A stretch of DNA of 64,000 bases from Skermania piniformis. GTDB taxonomy: Bacteria; Actinomycetota; Actinomycetes; Mycobacteriales; Mycobacteriaceae. The notes under the pieces are model-generated. The model ran no database searches and was not told the DNA's origin. It saw only the letters and a program-made list of their open reading frames with translations. The position numbers were made by a program, and so were the translations under genes. Location of the stretch: assembly GCF_019285775.1 (NCBI RefSeq), contig NZ_CP079105.1, forward strand, positions 3,542,603 to 3,606,602. Direction: 5' to 3'. Positions 17,823 through 25,191 of the stretch are shown here, piece after piece (positions within the stretch are counted from its first letter, which is position 1; every line of letters starts with the position of its first letter).

Positions 17823-19245
17823 GGCTCTTCACAATCGAGGGTGTAGTCGGGGTCTGAAGCCGCCGGTCTCGAGTAGTGATCGGGCGATGTAGTTGGTGAG
17901 GTTGCGGAAGCCGAGGGCGGAGCCGCGGAGGTGTTCGAGGCGGCCGTTGATTGCCTCGGTCGGGCCGTTGCTGGTGCCGGGCCGGTCGAAGTAGGCCAGG
18001 ATGTCGTCGGCGCGACGAGTCAGGGTCCGGGCGAGTGTGCGGATCTCGGTCAGGGCTTTCGGGACGCCGTCGCTGACCGAGTTGATCAGCTCGGTCATCA
18101 GTTCACGGCCGCGCCTGCGGTCGGGTTCGCGGTAGGCGGCGACCATCCGTTGGTAGATCTCCCAGGTCGCTTCGACCTGGGCGTGGGCGTCGTCGGCGAA
18201 CAGCTGCTCGAGTCGTTCGCGTTGCCGGTCGGTGAGCAGATCGGCGCCGGTGTGCAGGGTGCGCCGGGCCCGGTAGAGCGGATCACCAGCGCGACCGCGG
18301 TGTCCGTGCAGGTCCAGTTGGACGCGGCGCCGGCACCGGTCGAGGGCGTCGCCGGCGAGTCTCGCGACATGGAAGGGGTCCATGACCGCGGTCGCGGCGG
18401 GCAGTTCCTCGGCGGCCGCGGTCTTGAACCCGGTGAATCCGTCCATCGCGACGACCTCCACCGCGTCGCGCCACGATGGTGGGCGTTCGGCGAGCCAGGT
18501 CTTGAATGCCTGTTTGGAGCGGTCTTCGACCATGTCCAACAACCGGGCGGGGCCGGTTCGGTCGCGGATCGGGGTGAGGTCGATGATCACCGTGACGTAC
18601 TTGTCGCCCTTGCGGGTGTGCCGCCACACGTGCTCGTCGACGCCGATGACCGTGACCCCGTCCCATCGGTGCGGATCACTGATGAGGACCCGCTTGCCTT
18701 CGGCGAGGACGGCGGTGTTGGCGGTGTTCCACGAGACCGCGAGTCCTTCGGCGATCCGAGCGATCGTGAGGTGCTGGCAGACAAGACCTTCCAGTGCCCA
18801 GCGCAGCGCCCGGCGGGTGAGCCCAGCTCTGGGTTCGGCCGCGATTTCAGTGTTTTGGCGCCACACATGCCCGCAGCCGGTACAGCGGTAGCGGCGGATA
18901 GTGACCAGCAGTGTGGTGGGTCGCCAGCCGAGTGGTTCGTGCGCCAACCGGCGCACGACGGTGTCGCGGGAACGGCCTTCGCAGCCGCAGCGGCGGCACC
19001 AGCGATCGGGTTCGGCGACCCGGCAGGCCAGCACCGCCCGATCCGGTTCGACCCGCTGGCCGGTGACTTCGAGACCGAGCTCGTCCAAACCGATGAACGT
19101 GTCCAGATCCGGGCGGGCGAAAGTAGTAGCGTCGAGCACGTCGAGGTCTTCCAGATGAGGCGTGTGAGAACCTTCATCTTCGGGAGACCTCGACACCTAT
19201 CCGGTACCGACGCGCCGACACCTACACCCTCATCTGCGATGAGCC
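17823..19245 (-). mobile_element. ISL3-family insertion sequence (intact)
   Basis: 1,423 bp with 24-bp imperfect inverted repeats (starting GGCTCTTCACAATCG at 17823 and ending at 19245). It is flanked by perfect 8-bp target duplications CTCAAAGA (17815-17822 and 19246-19253), the size typical of ISL3. The transposase frame is complete, so this is probably the youngest insertion here. Confidence 0.95.
17829..19196 (-). CDS. ISL3-family transposase
   Basis: 455 residues. An N-terminal zinc-finger pair (CRRCGCEGRS and RCTGCGHVW) is followed by a helix-turn-helix (HLTIARIAEGLAVSWNTAN). The DDE core follows, with GVDEHVWR and VAMDGFTGFK carrying the first two Asp and the C-terminal GTSNGPTEAINGRLEHLRGS carrying the Glu. 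Length and motifs match the ISL3 family (DDE_Tnp_ISL3). Start is ATG at 19196 inside the right inverted-repeat region. Confidence 0.95.
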   Translation of the reverse strand: MSRSPEDEGSHTPHLEDLDVLDATTFARPDLDTFIGLDELGLEVTGQRVEPDRAVLACRVAEPDRWCRRCGCEGRSRDTVVRRLAHEPLGWRPTTLLVTIRRYRCTGCGHVWRQNTEIAAEPRAGLTRRALRWALEGLVCQHLTIARIAEGLAVSWNTANTAVLAEGKRVLISDPHRWDGVTVIGVDEHVWRHTRKGDKYVTVIIDLTPIRDRTGPARLLDMVEDRSKQAFKTWLAERPPSWRDAVEVVAMDGFTGFKTAAAEELPAATAVMDPFHVARLAGDALDRCRRRVQLDLHGHRGRAGDPLYRARRTLHTGADLLTDRQRERLEQLFADDAHAQVEATWEIYQRMVAAYREPDRRRGRELMTELINSVSDGVPKALTEIRTLARTLTRRADDILAYFDRPGTSNGPTEAINGRLEHLRGSALGFRNLTNYIARSLLETGGFRPRLHPRL

Positions 19246-19376
19246 CTCAAAGAGCTGCGTGAGCAGAACACCCGGCTGAAACAGTTGCTGGCCGAGGCCG
19301 AGCTGGAGAAAGACGCGCTACGCGAGGTGGCCAAGGGAAAATTCTGAGCCCGGCCGCCAAACGCCGCGCCGTCGAC

Positions 19377-20270
19377 ATGCTGAAGCAGACACTTCACATG
19401 TCGGAGCGGTTGGCGTGCAAGGCGGTCGGGCTGGCCCGTTCCACCTACCGCAGGACCCCGCTCGCCGAGTCGCCGGCCGATCCGGACGCCGATCTGCGGG
19501 ACTGGCTCCGCTCCTACGCGGCGAAACATCCGTGTCACGGGTTCCGGCGCGCCTGGGCGGTGCTGCGGCACGAGGAAGGCGCCCGAGTGAACAAGAAGAA
19601 GATTCACCGGCTCTGGCGCGAAGAAGGCCTCCAGGTGCGTGCCCGGTCCCCGCGTAAGCGGGCCGGGATCTCGACGGTGCCCCCGGTCGAGGCCGACGCA
19701 CCCCGGGTGGTGTGGGCCCTCGATTTCCAGTTCGACTCCACGATCGACGGGACCGCGATCACGATCGCGTCGATGATCGACGAACACACCCGCGAATCCT
19801 TGCTGCACCTGGTCGAACGCAGCATCACCGCCGAGGCGCTGGTGACCAAGCTCGATCGGGTGTTCACCCGCGCGGGTGGCCCGCCGAAGATCCTCCGGAT
19901 GGACAACGGTCCCGAGCTGATTTCGCAAGCGCTGCAATCGTTTTGCGCGGGGAAAGTGGGGCTGGCCTACATTCCACCCGGGACGCCGTGGAACAACGGG
20001 CACATCGAGTCGTTCAACAACCGACTGCGCCGGGAATGCCTCAACCGCAACCACTGGACCAGCCTGCTCGAAGCCCGTGTCGTGATCGGCGACTTCAAAC
20101 ACGACCACAACACCCACCACTCGGCGCTGGGCTACCGCACCCCAGCCGAGTACGCTGCCGCCTGCCGGGCACACCCACACACCCGTGGCCTGCAAGATCA
20201 ACTGAAACCGGTACCAAATCAACCTGGCTCTACAACCGAGTGGACCAGTTATCGGGGACCTGCCAGTTGA
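19377..20270 (+). CDS. IS3-family transposase OrfB
   Basis: 297 residues with an HTH_21-like segment (about 45-95) and an rve core. DDE residues are Asp116 (WALDFQFDST), Asp176 (RMDNGPE) and Glu211 (NNGHIESFNNRLR). Frame is complete, although its partner orfA is now split by ISL3, so mobilisation in cis is unlikely. The last codons run past the presumed IS end into the restriction-enzyme remnant. Confidence 0.92.
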   Translation: MLKQTLHMSERLACKAVGLARSTYRRTPLAESPADPDADLRDWLRSYAAKHPCHGFRRAWAVLRHEEGARVNKKKIHRLWREEGLQVRARSPRKRAGISTVPPVEADAPRVVWALDFQFDSTIDGTAITIASMIDEHTRESLLHLVERSITAEALVTKLDRVFTRAGGPPKILRMDNGPELISQALQSFCAGKVGLAYIPPGTPWNNGHIESFNNRLRRECLNRNHWTSLLEARVVIGDFKHDHNTHHSALGYRTPAEYAAACRAHPHTRGLQDQLKPVPNQPGSTTEWTSYRGPAS

Positions 20271-20660
20271 GCCCCACCCGGTCGACGTGCAACTGAAGCC
20301 CGGCGCTGATCCGTCCGATCGGGAGACCTGGCGGGTGTCCAAGCTGAAGTGGGCGAAAAAGAAGCGCCCGGCACACGCAAGAGTGTCGACGACGTCACCA
20401 AGCTGATCTACAACGCGAAGGTCGCCATCACCGGCATCCCGGAAGAGGCCGAGCGGTACATGCTCGGCTCCCGCTCGACGCTGGCCTAGATCATCGACCG
20501 CTACCAGGTCAAGACCGACAAGGCGTCCGGCATCGTGAACGACCCGAACGACTGGTGCGACGAGCACGACGACCCGCGCTATATCGTCGACCTCATCGCC
20601 AAGGTCAAGACCGTCGCGGTCGAGACGATGAAGATCGTCGACGAGCTCGTCGAAAGCGGA
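20271..20660 (+). pseudogene. Type ISP-like restriction enzyme, C-terminal fragment
   Basis: After a frameshift the translation reads KLIYNAKVAITGIPEEAERY, then SRSTLA-stop-IIDRYQVKTDK, then DWCDEHDDPRYIVDLIAKV to the end VDELVESG. This matches the C-terminal target-recognition end of type ISP/helicase-methylase enzymes. A Trp codon appears mutated to TAG at 20488-20490. It is the distal end of the enzyme whose N terminus lies at 16916-17503. Confidence 0.72.
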
Positions 20661-20901
20661 TAGGACTCGACGACTGGGCCATGTGTCGGATTGCGATTTG
20701 TAGTTGGTCCACCGCAATAGCTTCGAGCCATGCTGGTGTTCCTGGCAGGTCCCCTTGGATGCTCGGTGCGATCAATCGCCCATCACGGCCAGCCCGCCAA
20801 GTCAAGCTCGGGGACCTGCCTGCGACCCAGGTGGGGGATCGCAACACGGCGCCAGTTGAGGGAGCGCCTGCCGGACACTGACGCTCGCTCGCCGAGCCGT
20901 G
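20661..20901. other. Intergenic stretch
   Basis: 241 bp with nothing that reads as a gene on either strand. It separates the restriction-enzyme remnant from the leftward DUF262 gene, whose stop codon is just inside its right edge. Confidence 0.4.
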
Positions 20902-22578
20902 TCAGTTCAGTTTCCACTCGTCGATGAGGAGCTTCGTGAGTTCGGTCTGGCGGGCGGTGACGGCCTCGGGCGTCCATTGGTCGTAGCCGACGACCTGCGT
21001 CGTCAATGCGAACACGGCCGAGCCGTCCGAGGTCGTGAAGTATCTCGACTTCTTCTTGGTGAAGTCGTAGTTGCGGGCCTGGCTGTTCTTTCGTCGGTTC
21101 AGCAGCAGCAGATTGCCGAGACGATGCGTCCATTCCTTGCGTTGCTCTGCGGTGAACAATGTCTCCCACTCACTCCCTGCGGCGGGGTTCTGCGGGAGCA
21201 CGTGTTCGATGCTGATGACGGAGTGGTCGTAGGTTGCCCCGGACCCTTTGGTCAGCAGATCGTCGAGCCGAAGCAGGACATACCGTGCGCGTTCGGCCTG
21301 CATGCGATAGACCTCACCGCCGACGGCCTCTCTTGATTCGTCCTTCTCTTGGTCTGTGAGTACGAACGCGTTCGCAGCGAGTCCTTGACCGTTCTTCAGG
21401 TCGCGGAGAAGGTCGAGGTAGCGGGTGATCCGGGGTGTCGTGTACTCACGGCGGAGGAGGAAGGTGGCGGCCAAGCGTTCGAGCTTGCCGAGGAACTCGG
21501 TTAGGAACGCGGGGTCGTCCGCGTGATGTTTGAGTGCCCACAGCGCGGCGGGTCGCCAGTCCTTGTTGTCGATCATCGACAGTCGTTTGAGCCAGTCGTT
21601 GACGGGCGCCCATTGCGTACCTTTGAAGTCGCGTTCAATGGTGCGTTCGAACGCCAAGGCGTATGGCAATAGGAGGTCGTCGATGAACCGCTCGGGTTGC
21701 GGGCTGTCCAGGTAGGCGTTGAGTACCTGGTCGGGGAACTCTTTGAGGAGTTCGCGGCGGGCGCGGTCGCCGTTGACGATCGTTCGGATGTCGCGGAACA
21801 GCTCGGTGAAGTCACTACTGCCGAGTGATTCTTCGGCGTTCTCCCACTGTTTCGCGTAGTCGTCGTTGTCGCCGAGTGCACCGATCACTTTGGATTTGAA
21901 GATGTCGGCGGGCGTTAGGTCCAGGCCGCGGGCGTTCATCACGCTGAAGATGCGGTATGCGCTGTTCAGGTCCGGTGTGCTGACGACGACGAGGAAGGTT
22001 TGGGTTCGCAGCAGACGTGCGAGCTGCTTTCGTCGAGCGTCGCTCCATGCCCGCAATCGGGTCAACAGCGATCGCGCGTTGTCCCGCATCCGTTGTTGCG
22101 GCTCCGACAGTGCAACGTTGTTGCTGAGCCCGGCCAGGTGCTCGACATTGCCGTAGGTCTGGACGTTTCTTTCGAAGAATGATGCGTCCTGTTTCCGGAG
22201 CCGCAGCCGGGGTTTCGGGGGAATGTCGTCGATCGAGTCGCCAGGTTCAAGCACCGTGTTCGTCAGCGTCTGTGCGTCGTCGGTGCTTGCGGCGAGGTCA
22301 CGCAGTACCGCGAACAGAATAGTGAGTGTGGTCAGGCGTTGCTGTCCGTCAACGACATCGAACTCGGTTCCCGATCGCCGGATCAGGACCAGCGATCCCA
22401 GGAAGTAGGGCTCGTCCGAACTTCGTTCGAGTGCTTCTTCGAGGTCGTCGAGGAGATGTATGGCCTCTTCGGTCCCCCACCGGTAGGGGCGCTGATAATC
22501 AGGGATCGTGAACGAGTAGTCGCTCGAAAAGACCTTTCTGAGCGGCTGTTCGTGGGCGTCCAATGTTTTGGTGGTCAT
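20902..22578 (-). CDS. DUF262/DUF1524 protein (GmrSD-like type IV restriction)
   Basis: 558 residues. The N-terminal DUF262 domain has the nucleotide-site signature DVVDGQQRLTTLT (about 74-86) preceded by IPDYQRPYRW. The C-terminal DUF1524 domain has an HNH-like nuclease signature ISIEHVLPQNP ... HRLGNLLLLNRRKNSQ (about 454-505). Fused DUF262-DUF1524 proteins such as GmrSD restrict modified phage DNA; others have untested roles. Start ATG 22578. The frame is intact inside an otherwise decayed island, so it may still be functional. Confidence 0.88.
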   Translation of the reverse strand: MTTKTLDAHEQPLRKVFSSDYSFTIPDYQRPYRWGTEEAIHLLDDLEEALERSSDEPYFLGSLVLIRRSGTEFDVVDGQQRLTTLTILFAVLRDLAASTDDAQTLTNTVLEPGDSIDDIPPKPRLRLRKQDASFFERNVQTYGNVEHLAGLSNNVALSEPQQRMRDNARSLLTRLRAWSDARRKQLARLLRTQTFLVVVSTPDLNSAYRIFSVMNARGLDLTPADIFKSKVIGALGDNDDYAKQWENAEESLGSSDFTELFRDIRTIVNGDRARRELLKEFPDQVLNAYLDSPQPERFIDDLLLPYALAFERTIERDFKGTQWAPVNDWLKRLSMIDNKDWRPAALWALKHHADDPAFLTEFLGKLERLAATFLLRREYTTPRITRYLDLLRDLKNGQGLAANAFVLTDQEKDESREAVGGEVYRMQAERARYVLLRLDDLLTKGSGATYDHSVISIEHVLPQNPAAGSEWETLFTAEQRKEWTHRLGNLLLLNRRKNSQARNYDFTKKKSRYFTTSDGSAVFALTTQVVGYDQWTPEAVTARQTELTKLLIDEWKLN

Positions 22579-22770
22579 TCCTATTGCTCGTTTTCCTCTA
22601 CGTCGATGTCGAATGTGTCGCCGAGCCTCGCGAGAGGCTCACCCTTTTCCGATGAAACTGCGTCGTCGGAAATGTCGGTCACTCGCAAAAATCGCATAGT
22701 CGCATGCCAGTGCGTGCGGCAAGACTACGTTGCAGCGCGCACACTTGACTCCCCTGCGGGACTCGCACCC
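22579..22770. other. Region between zinc-ribbon ORF and DUF262 gene
   Basis: On the minus strand, one frame continues the zinc-ribbon ORF after its TGA (GCESRRGVKCARCNVVLPHA). A different frame ends in an acidic stretch LARLGDTFDIDVEENEQ just before the DUF262 start. The two frames together suggest one upstream gene damaged by a stop and a frameshift. Confidence 0.35.
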
Positions 22771-22911
22771 TCAAGAACGACATTGCGGACAACGGTAGTC
22801 CCTGCAAGTAGCGCAGTAGGTAGCGTCCGTCGCAGCACAGTCTTCAAAACATGCGGCGCAGGTGGTTTCGAAGGTGCCGACATCGTATCCGGACTCTCTG
22901 ACGGGATTCAC
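22771..22911 (-). CDS. 46-residue Cys-rich zinc-ribbon-like ORF
   Basis: GTG start at 22911. The product has seven Cys, six of them in three CxxC pairs: TTCAACFEDC, TYCATC and CPQC. That spacing suggests one or two structural zinc sites. It precedes the DUF262 gene on the same strand. After the TGA the same frame goes on with another CxxC (KCARC), so the gene may be longer and broken, or read through. No family recognised. Confidence 0.4.
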   Translation of the reverse strand: MNPVRESGYDVGTFETTCAACFEDCAATDATYCATCRDYRCPQCRS

Positions 22912-23216
22912 GAGTCATGGCTCGACGGTTCTGAGGATGCCCTGTCGTCAAGCACGACTGGCACACTGAAACCGAGCGCGGTGGAGGTGGTAACGGGGCA
23001 GGAGTGGTACCGCCGCGTGACCGCGGCATGCCCGTCCGCACGAATGGACACATCCGCAACCGGTCTCCAACTCTCCGGCGACGGTCATGCGGTTCATCGC
23101 GCTTAGGCTGCCGGTGGGCTTCTTGCTGTTGCTGCTGATGATCGTAACCAATTGAGCGTCCATCACCGACCCTGACGATCGATGCCGCGTTCGGGCGTCG
23201 TCGGCCTATAGGACGC
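22912..23216. other. Intergenic stretch
   Basis: 305 bp with no supported gene. Rightward and leftward frames are open for short distances only and show no motif. Confidence 0.35.
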
Positions 23217-23792
23217 TACCGCGCGTCAATCGGGACCTCGGCGCATCTGCGGCAGTCGCTCGTCGGATTCCGGACCGAGGCGCCGGGTCGTATCGCCGCG
23301 CTGAGCGGCGACGGCGCAACCGACGCTGATCTGTGCCTCGGTGTCCGCGAGATCGCCACCGTTGAGCACTGCGGCCGCGCGCAGCTGGGCTGCCCACCGA
23401 TCGTCGAGGGTCCGACCAAGAGCAAGGCCGGTCGACGCAGCATTCCGATACCGACACTGTTAATTCCGCTCTTGAAGGCTCGCATCGATGGCCGCCCCAA
23501 CGATGAGCCGGCGATCACCTCCCCAAAGGGATCGCGGCTCGGTCTCGAGAACTGGGAGCGCGCCGTCGACTGGCGCAAGCAGGTCGTCGCACTCGTCCGG
23601 CCGACGCTGCGCGTACACGACCTTCGACACACGTACGCGTCGCTGGCTCGTTCTGCCGGCGCCGACCTGACGCTCCTTCAGGTGACGATGGGGCACACGT
23701 CAATTACGGTCACTGCACACACGTACGCGGACCTCTACGATTCGGATCTGGATCGCGTCGCGGACGCGCTCGACGGGCTCGGATTCGACTGA
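23217..23792 (+). pseudogene. Tyrosine integrase, C-terminal fragment
   Basis: An open frame ending at 23792 contains EGPTKSKAGRRSIPIPTLL and the catalytic boxes VHDLRHTYASLARSAG (HxxR), VTMGHTSITV and HTYADLYDSD (nucleophile Tyr). The N-terminal arm-binding half is missing and there is no good start, so it is a remnant. It lies 113 bp from tRNA-Phe, the usual place for an island integrase, and is unrelated in detail to the integrase at the far end. Confidence 0.75.
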
Positions 23793-23900
23793 CGAAGTGG
23801 CGGACGGTCGCGCGTGGCGGACAATCGCGGATTTCGAGGCCGAACAAACCATCGGACCGACGTAGTGAGACTCGCAAACTGCCTCTGACCTGCGGAAAGA

Positions 23901-23947
23901 GAGGGTGGCCAGGGCCGGGATCGAACCGGCGACCTTCCGCTTTTCAG
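23901..23947 (-). repeat. attachment-site copy within tRNA-Phe
   Basis: Identical over 47 bp to 9924-9970. It covers the 3' end of the tRNA through the anticodon loop plus five downstream bases, the standard core used by tyrosine integrases that target tRNA genes. Confidence 0.88.
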
Positions 23948-23979
23948 GCGGACGCTCGTACCAACTGAGCTACCTGGCC
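23906..23979 (-). tRNA. tRNA-Phe (GAA)
   Basis: A 74-nt cloverleaf can be folded. The acceptor stem is GGCCAGG/CCTGGCC, the anticodon stem-loop TCCGC-CTGAAAA-GCGGA gives anticodon GAA, and the T loop is TTCGATC. CCA is not encoded. Its 3' part forms the right copy of the 47-bp island repeat, so it is the integration target. Confidence 0.96.
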
Positions 23980-24014
23980 GGACGGCGTCAACCGACACCG
24001 AAGCGCACATTGTG

Positions 24015-24088
24015 CGACCCTGACGGGACTCGAACCCGCGACCTCCGCCGTGACAGGGCGGCGCGCTAACCAACTGCGCCACAGGGCC
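24015..24088 (-). tRNA. tRNA-Asp (GTC)
   Basis: A 74-nt cloverleaf with acceptor stem GGCCCTG/CAGGGTC, anticodon stem CCGCC/GGCGG and loop CTGTCAC, giving GTC. T-loop TTCGAGT. CCA not encoded. It lies 35 bp upstream of tRNA-Phe on the same strand, likely cotranscribed. Confidence 0.96.
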
Positions 24089-24303
24089 TCGCCGATCTCT
24101 CGATCGGGAGCTCGGCAAGCTTAGCAACGTCGCCCGTCATGGCCAAATCCGCGAACGGCCGGCCGGAGAAAGTACTTCAAGTTTGATTTATCCCGTTTCC
24201 GCATACCCGGCGTCGGGTTGGATTCTCGAGCCCGCTAGGTTGTGACTCGTGGAACTCCTGAGCACTCCAGCGTGGCGTGAGGTTTGTTGATCATGAATTT
24301 GGA

Positions 24304-24822
24304 ATGATCAGAAATATGCAGAGTCGATCCGATGAGCAGCAGTTGTTGAACGCGGAGTCCGTCTCGAGCAATGTCTTGCGGCCGGGCAGTGTTTTCGGGT
24401 TCCTGGCCGAGCACAGACGAACCATTTTCCCCGAGGAGACGCTCACCCATCTGTTCCCGACCGACTACGGCACCCGTCGGCCGGTCGACATCACCACCAG
24501 CTGTACCGAAGAAGAGCCCGGTGCCAACGAACACCCGGCAGCCGAACCGACCCCGGTCGGCGTTGCCCTGCTCGAACACGGATCCGACCAACCGGCGGAA
24601 CCGAAACCGAACACCACTGATCAGGAGGAGTCGGCGATGGTCGGGAGCACGACGTCTACCACCTGGTTCACCCTCGGCAATCGCAGCGACGGTTCCCGGC
24701 TTCGGCCGGCCCCCGCCGCTGCGGCCGATCGACCCCGGCTGCGGCCGGCGTCCGGGCTGAACCTGCGCCAGTTGTTTTCGCTGGGCCTGCGACCCAACCG
24801 ATCGTCGTGGCCGTTGGCCTGA
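24304..24822 (+). pseudogene. IS1182-like transposase N-terminal fragment
   Basis: The segment LRPGSVFGFLAEHRRTIFPE ... LFPTDYGTRRP resembles the start of IS1182-family transposases. The remainder of the frame (Pro-rich, no catalytic core) does not, so this looks like a short transposase remnant joined to unrelated DNA. An overlapping leftward frame of similar length has no recognisable motif. Confidence 0.4.
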
Positions 24823-24927
24823 CCATCGGCACGACCGGCATCGCCTCGGCAACCGATGATGCGCATCGGGATCTCGCGGCTTAGGCTGGGAAAGATCCCC
24901 GTCCTCGACCAGCGGAGAGTGATCTCG

Positions 24928-25128
24928 TTGAATGTCCGCAAAATCATCACCCGAACCGTCACCTGCGGTGCGGCGGTAGCCGCCATCGGACTCGGTATGG
25001 CCCCGGCCGCCTCGGCGGCCCCGTCCTATCTACCGGTCCAGCCGGCGCTGTCCTTCGGATCGGTCACCGTACCGATCTGCCTGGTCCTGCCGGTGCCAGC
25101 GCCGGTCACGGCGGCAATCTGTATCTGA
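24928..25128 (+). CDS. Small secreted protein
   Basis: 66 residues from TTG 24928, with ribosome binding site GGAGAG eight bases upstream. A classic signal peptide (NVRKIITRTVTCGAAVAA ... ASA) precedes a short hydrophobic mature part, PSYLPVQP ... ending in Cys-Ile. Such short secreted peptides are common in Nocardiaceae; function unknown. Confidence 0.65.
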   Translation: MNVRKIITRTVTCGAAVAAIGLGMAPAASAAPSYLPVQPALSFGSVTVPICLVLPVPAPVTAAICI

Positions 25129-25155
25129 TTCATCCGGATCGGATTCACCGGCCGA

Positions 25156-25185
25156 GTACCCGCAGGGAGCGATCCCTGCGGGTAC
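25156..25185. terminator. Bidirectional hairpin terminator
   Basis: A perfect 13-bp stem with a 4-base loop (arms begin GTACCCGCAGGGA) lies between the ends of two convergent genes. There is no long T-run, but position and stability suit a shared terminator. Confidence 0.75.
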
Positions 25186-25191
25186 TTCGCG

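Larger units (their letters stand above)
17635..19347 (+). pseudogene. IS3-family OrfA split by ISL3 insertion
   Basis: The 5' part (ATG 17635) encodes MAGRKRHSAKDIVQKLRRAD and an HTH (ELGVSPATLYNWRRAYGG). The 3' part (from 19246) encodes LREQNTRLKQLLAEAELEKD and ends at 19347. Removing the ISL3 element and one copy of its 8-bp duplication rejoins ELKE-LREQ exactly in frame, so orfA was intact when the second IS landed. Confidence 0.88.
17504..20261 (+). mobile_element. IS3-family element, interrupted by an ISL3 element
   Basis: Imperfect terminal repeats (left near 17504-17528, right near 20237-20261, sharing a GGT..CCCC..GTGGaCAC pattern) enclose orfA and orfB of an IS3-type element. orfA is split by the ISL3 element at 17823-19245. 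The exact ends are approximate. It separates the two remnants of the type ISP enzyme. Confidence 0.72.
9924..23947. mobile_element. Decayed integrative island at tRNA-Phe
   Basis: About 14 kb bounded by direct 47-bp copies of the tRNA-Phe 3' part. Inside are a dead tyrosine integrase and an excisionase fragment at one end, another integrase C terminus at the other, many IS elements, and restriction- or defence-like genes. The intact tRNA lies at the right end, as expected when an element inserts into the 3' end of a tRNA and replaces its sequence. No conjugation or phage structural genes are visible. Confidence 0.82.

Noticed and set aside
17931-19262. Long rightward open frame of 443 codons
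   Set aside because: It is antisense to the ISL3 transposase, whose frame carries clear zinc and DDE motifs; the opposite frame has none.
22339-23106. Rightward 255-codon frame
   Set aside because: It begins inside the DUF262 gene on the opposite strand and has no domain; composition is that of a shadow frame.
9924-23947. Prophage
   Set aside because: Integrase remnants are present but no capsid, tail, terminase or lysis genes; integrative island is the better description.
24235-24852. Leftward 205-codon frame
   Set aside because: No recognisable domain; the opposite strand has a short transposase-like motif, and neither is convincing as a full gene.
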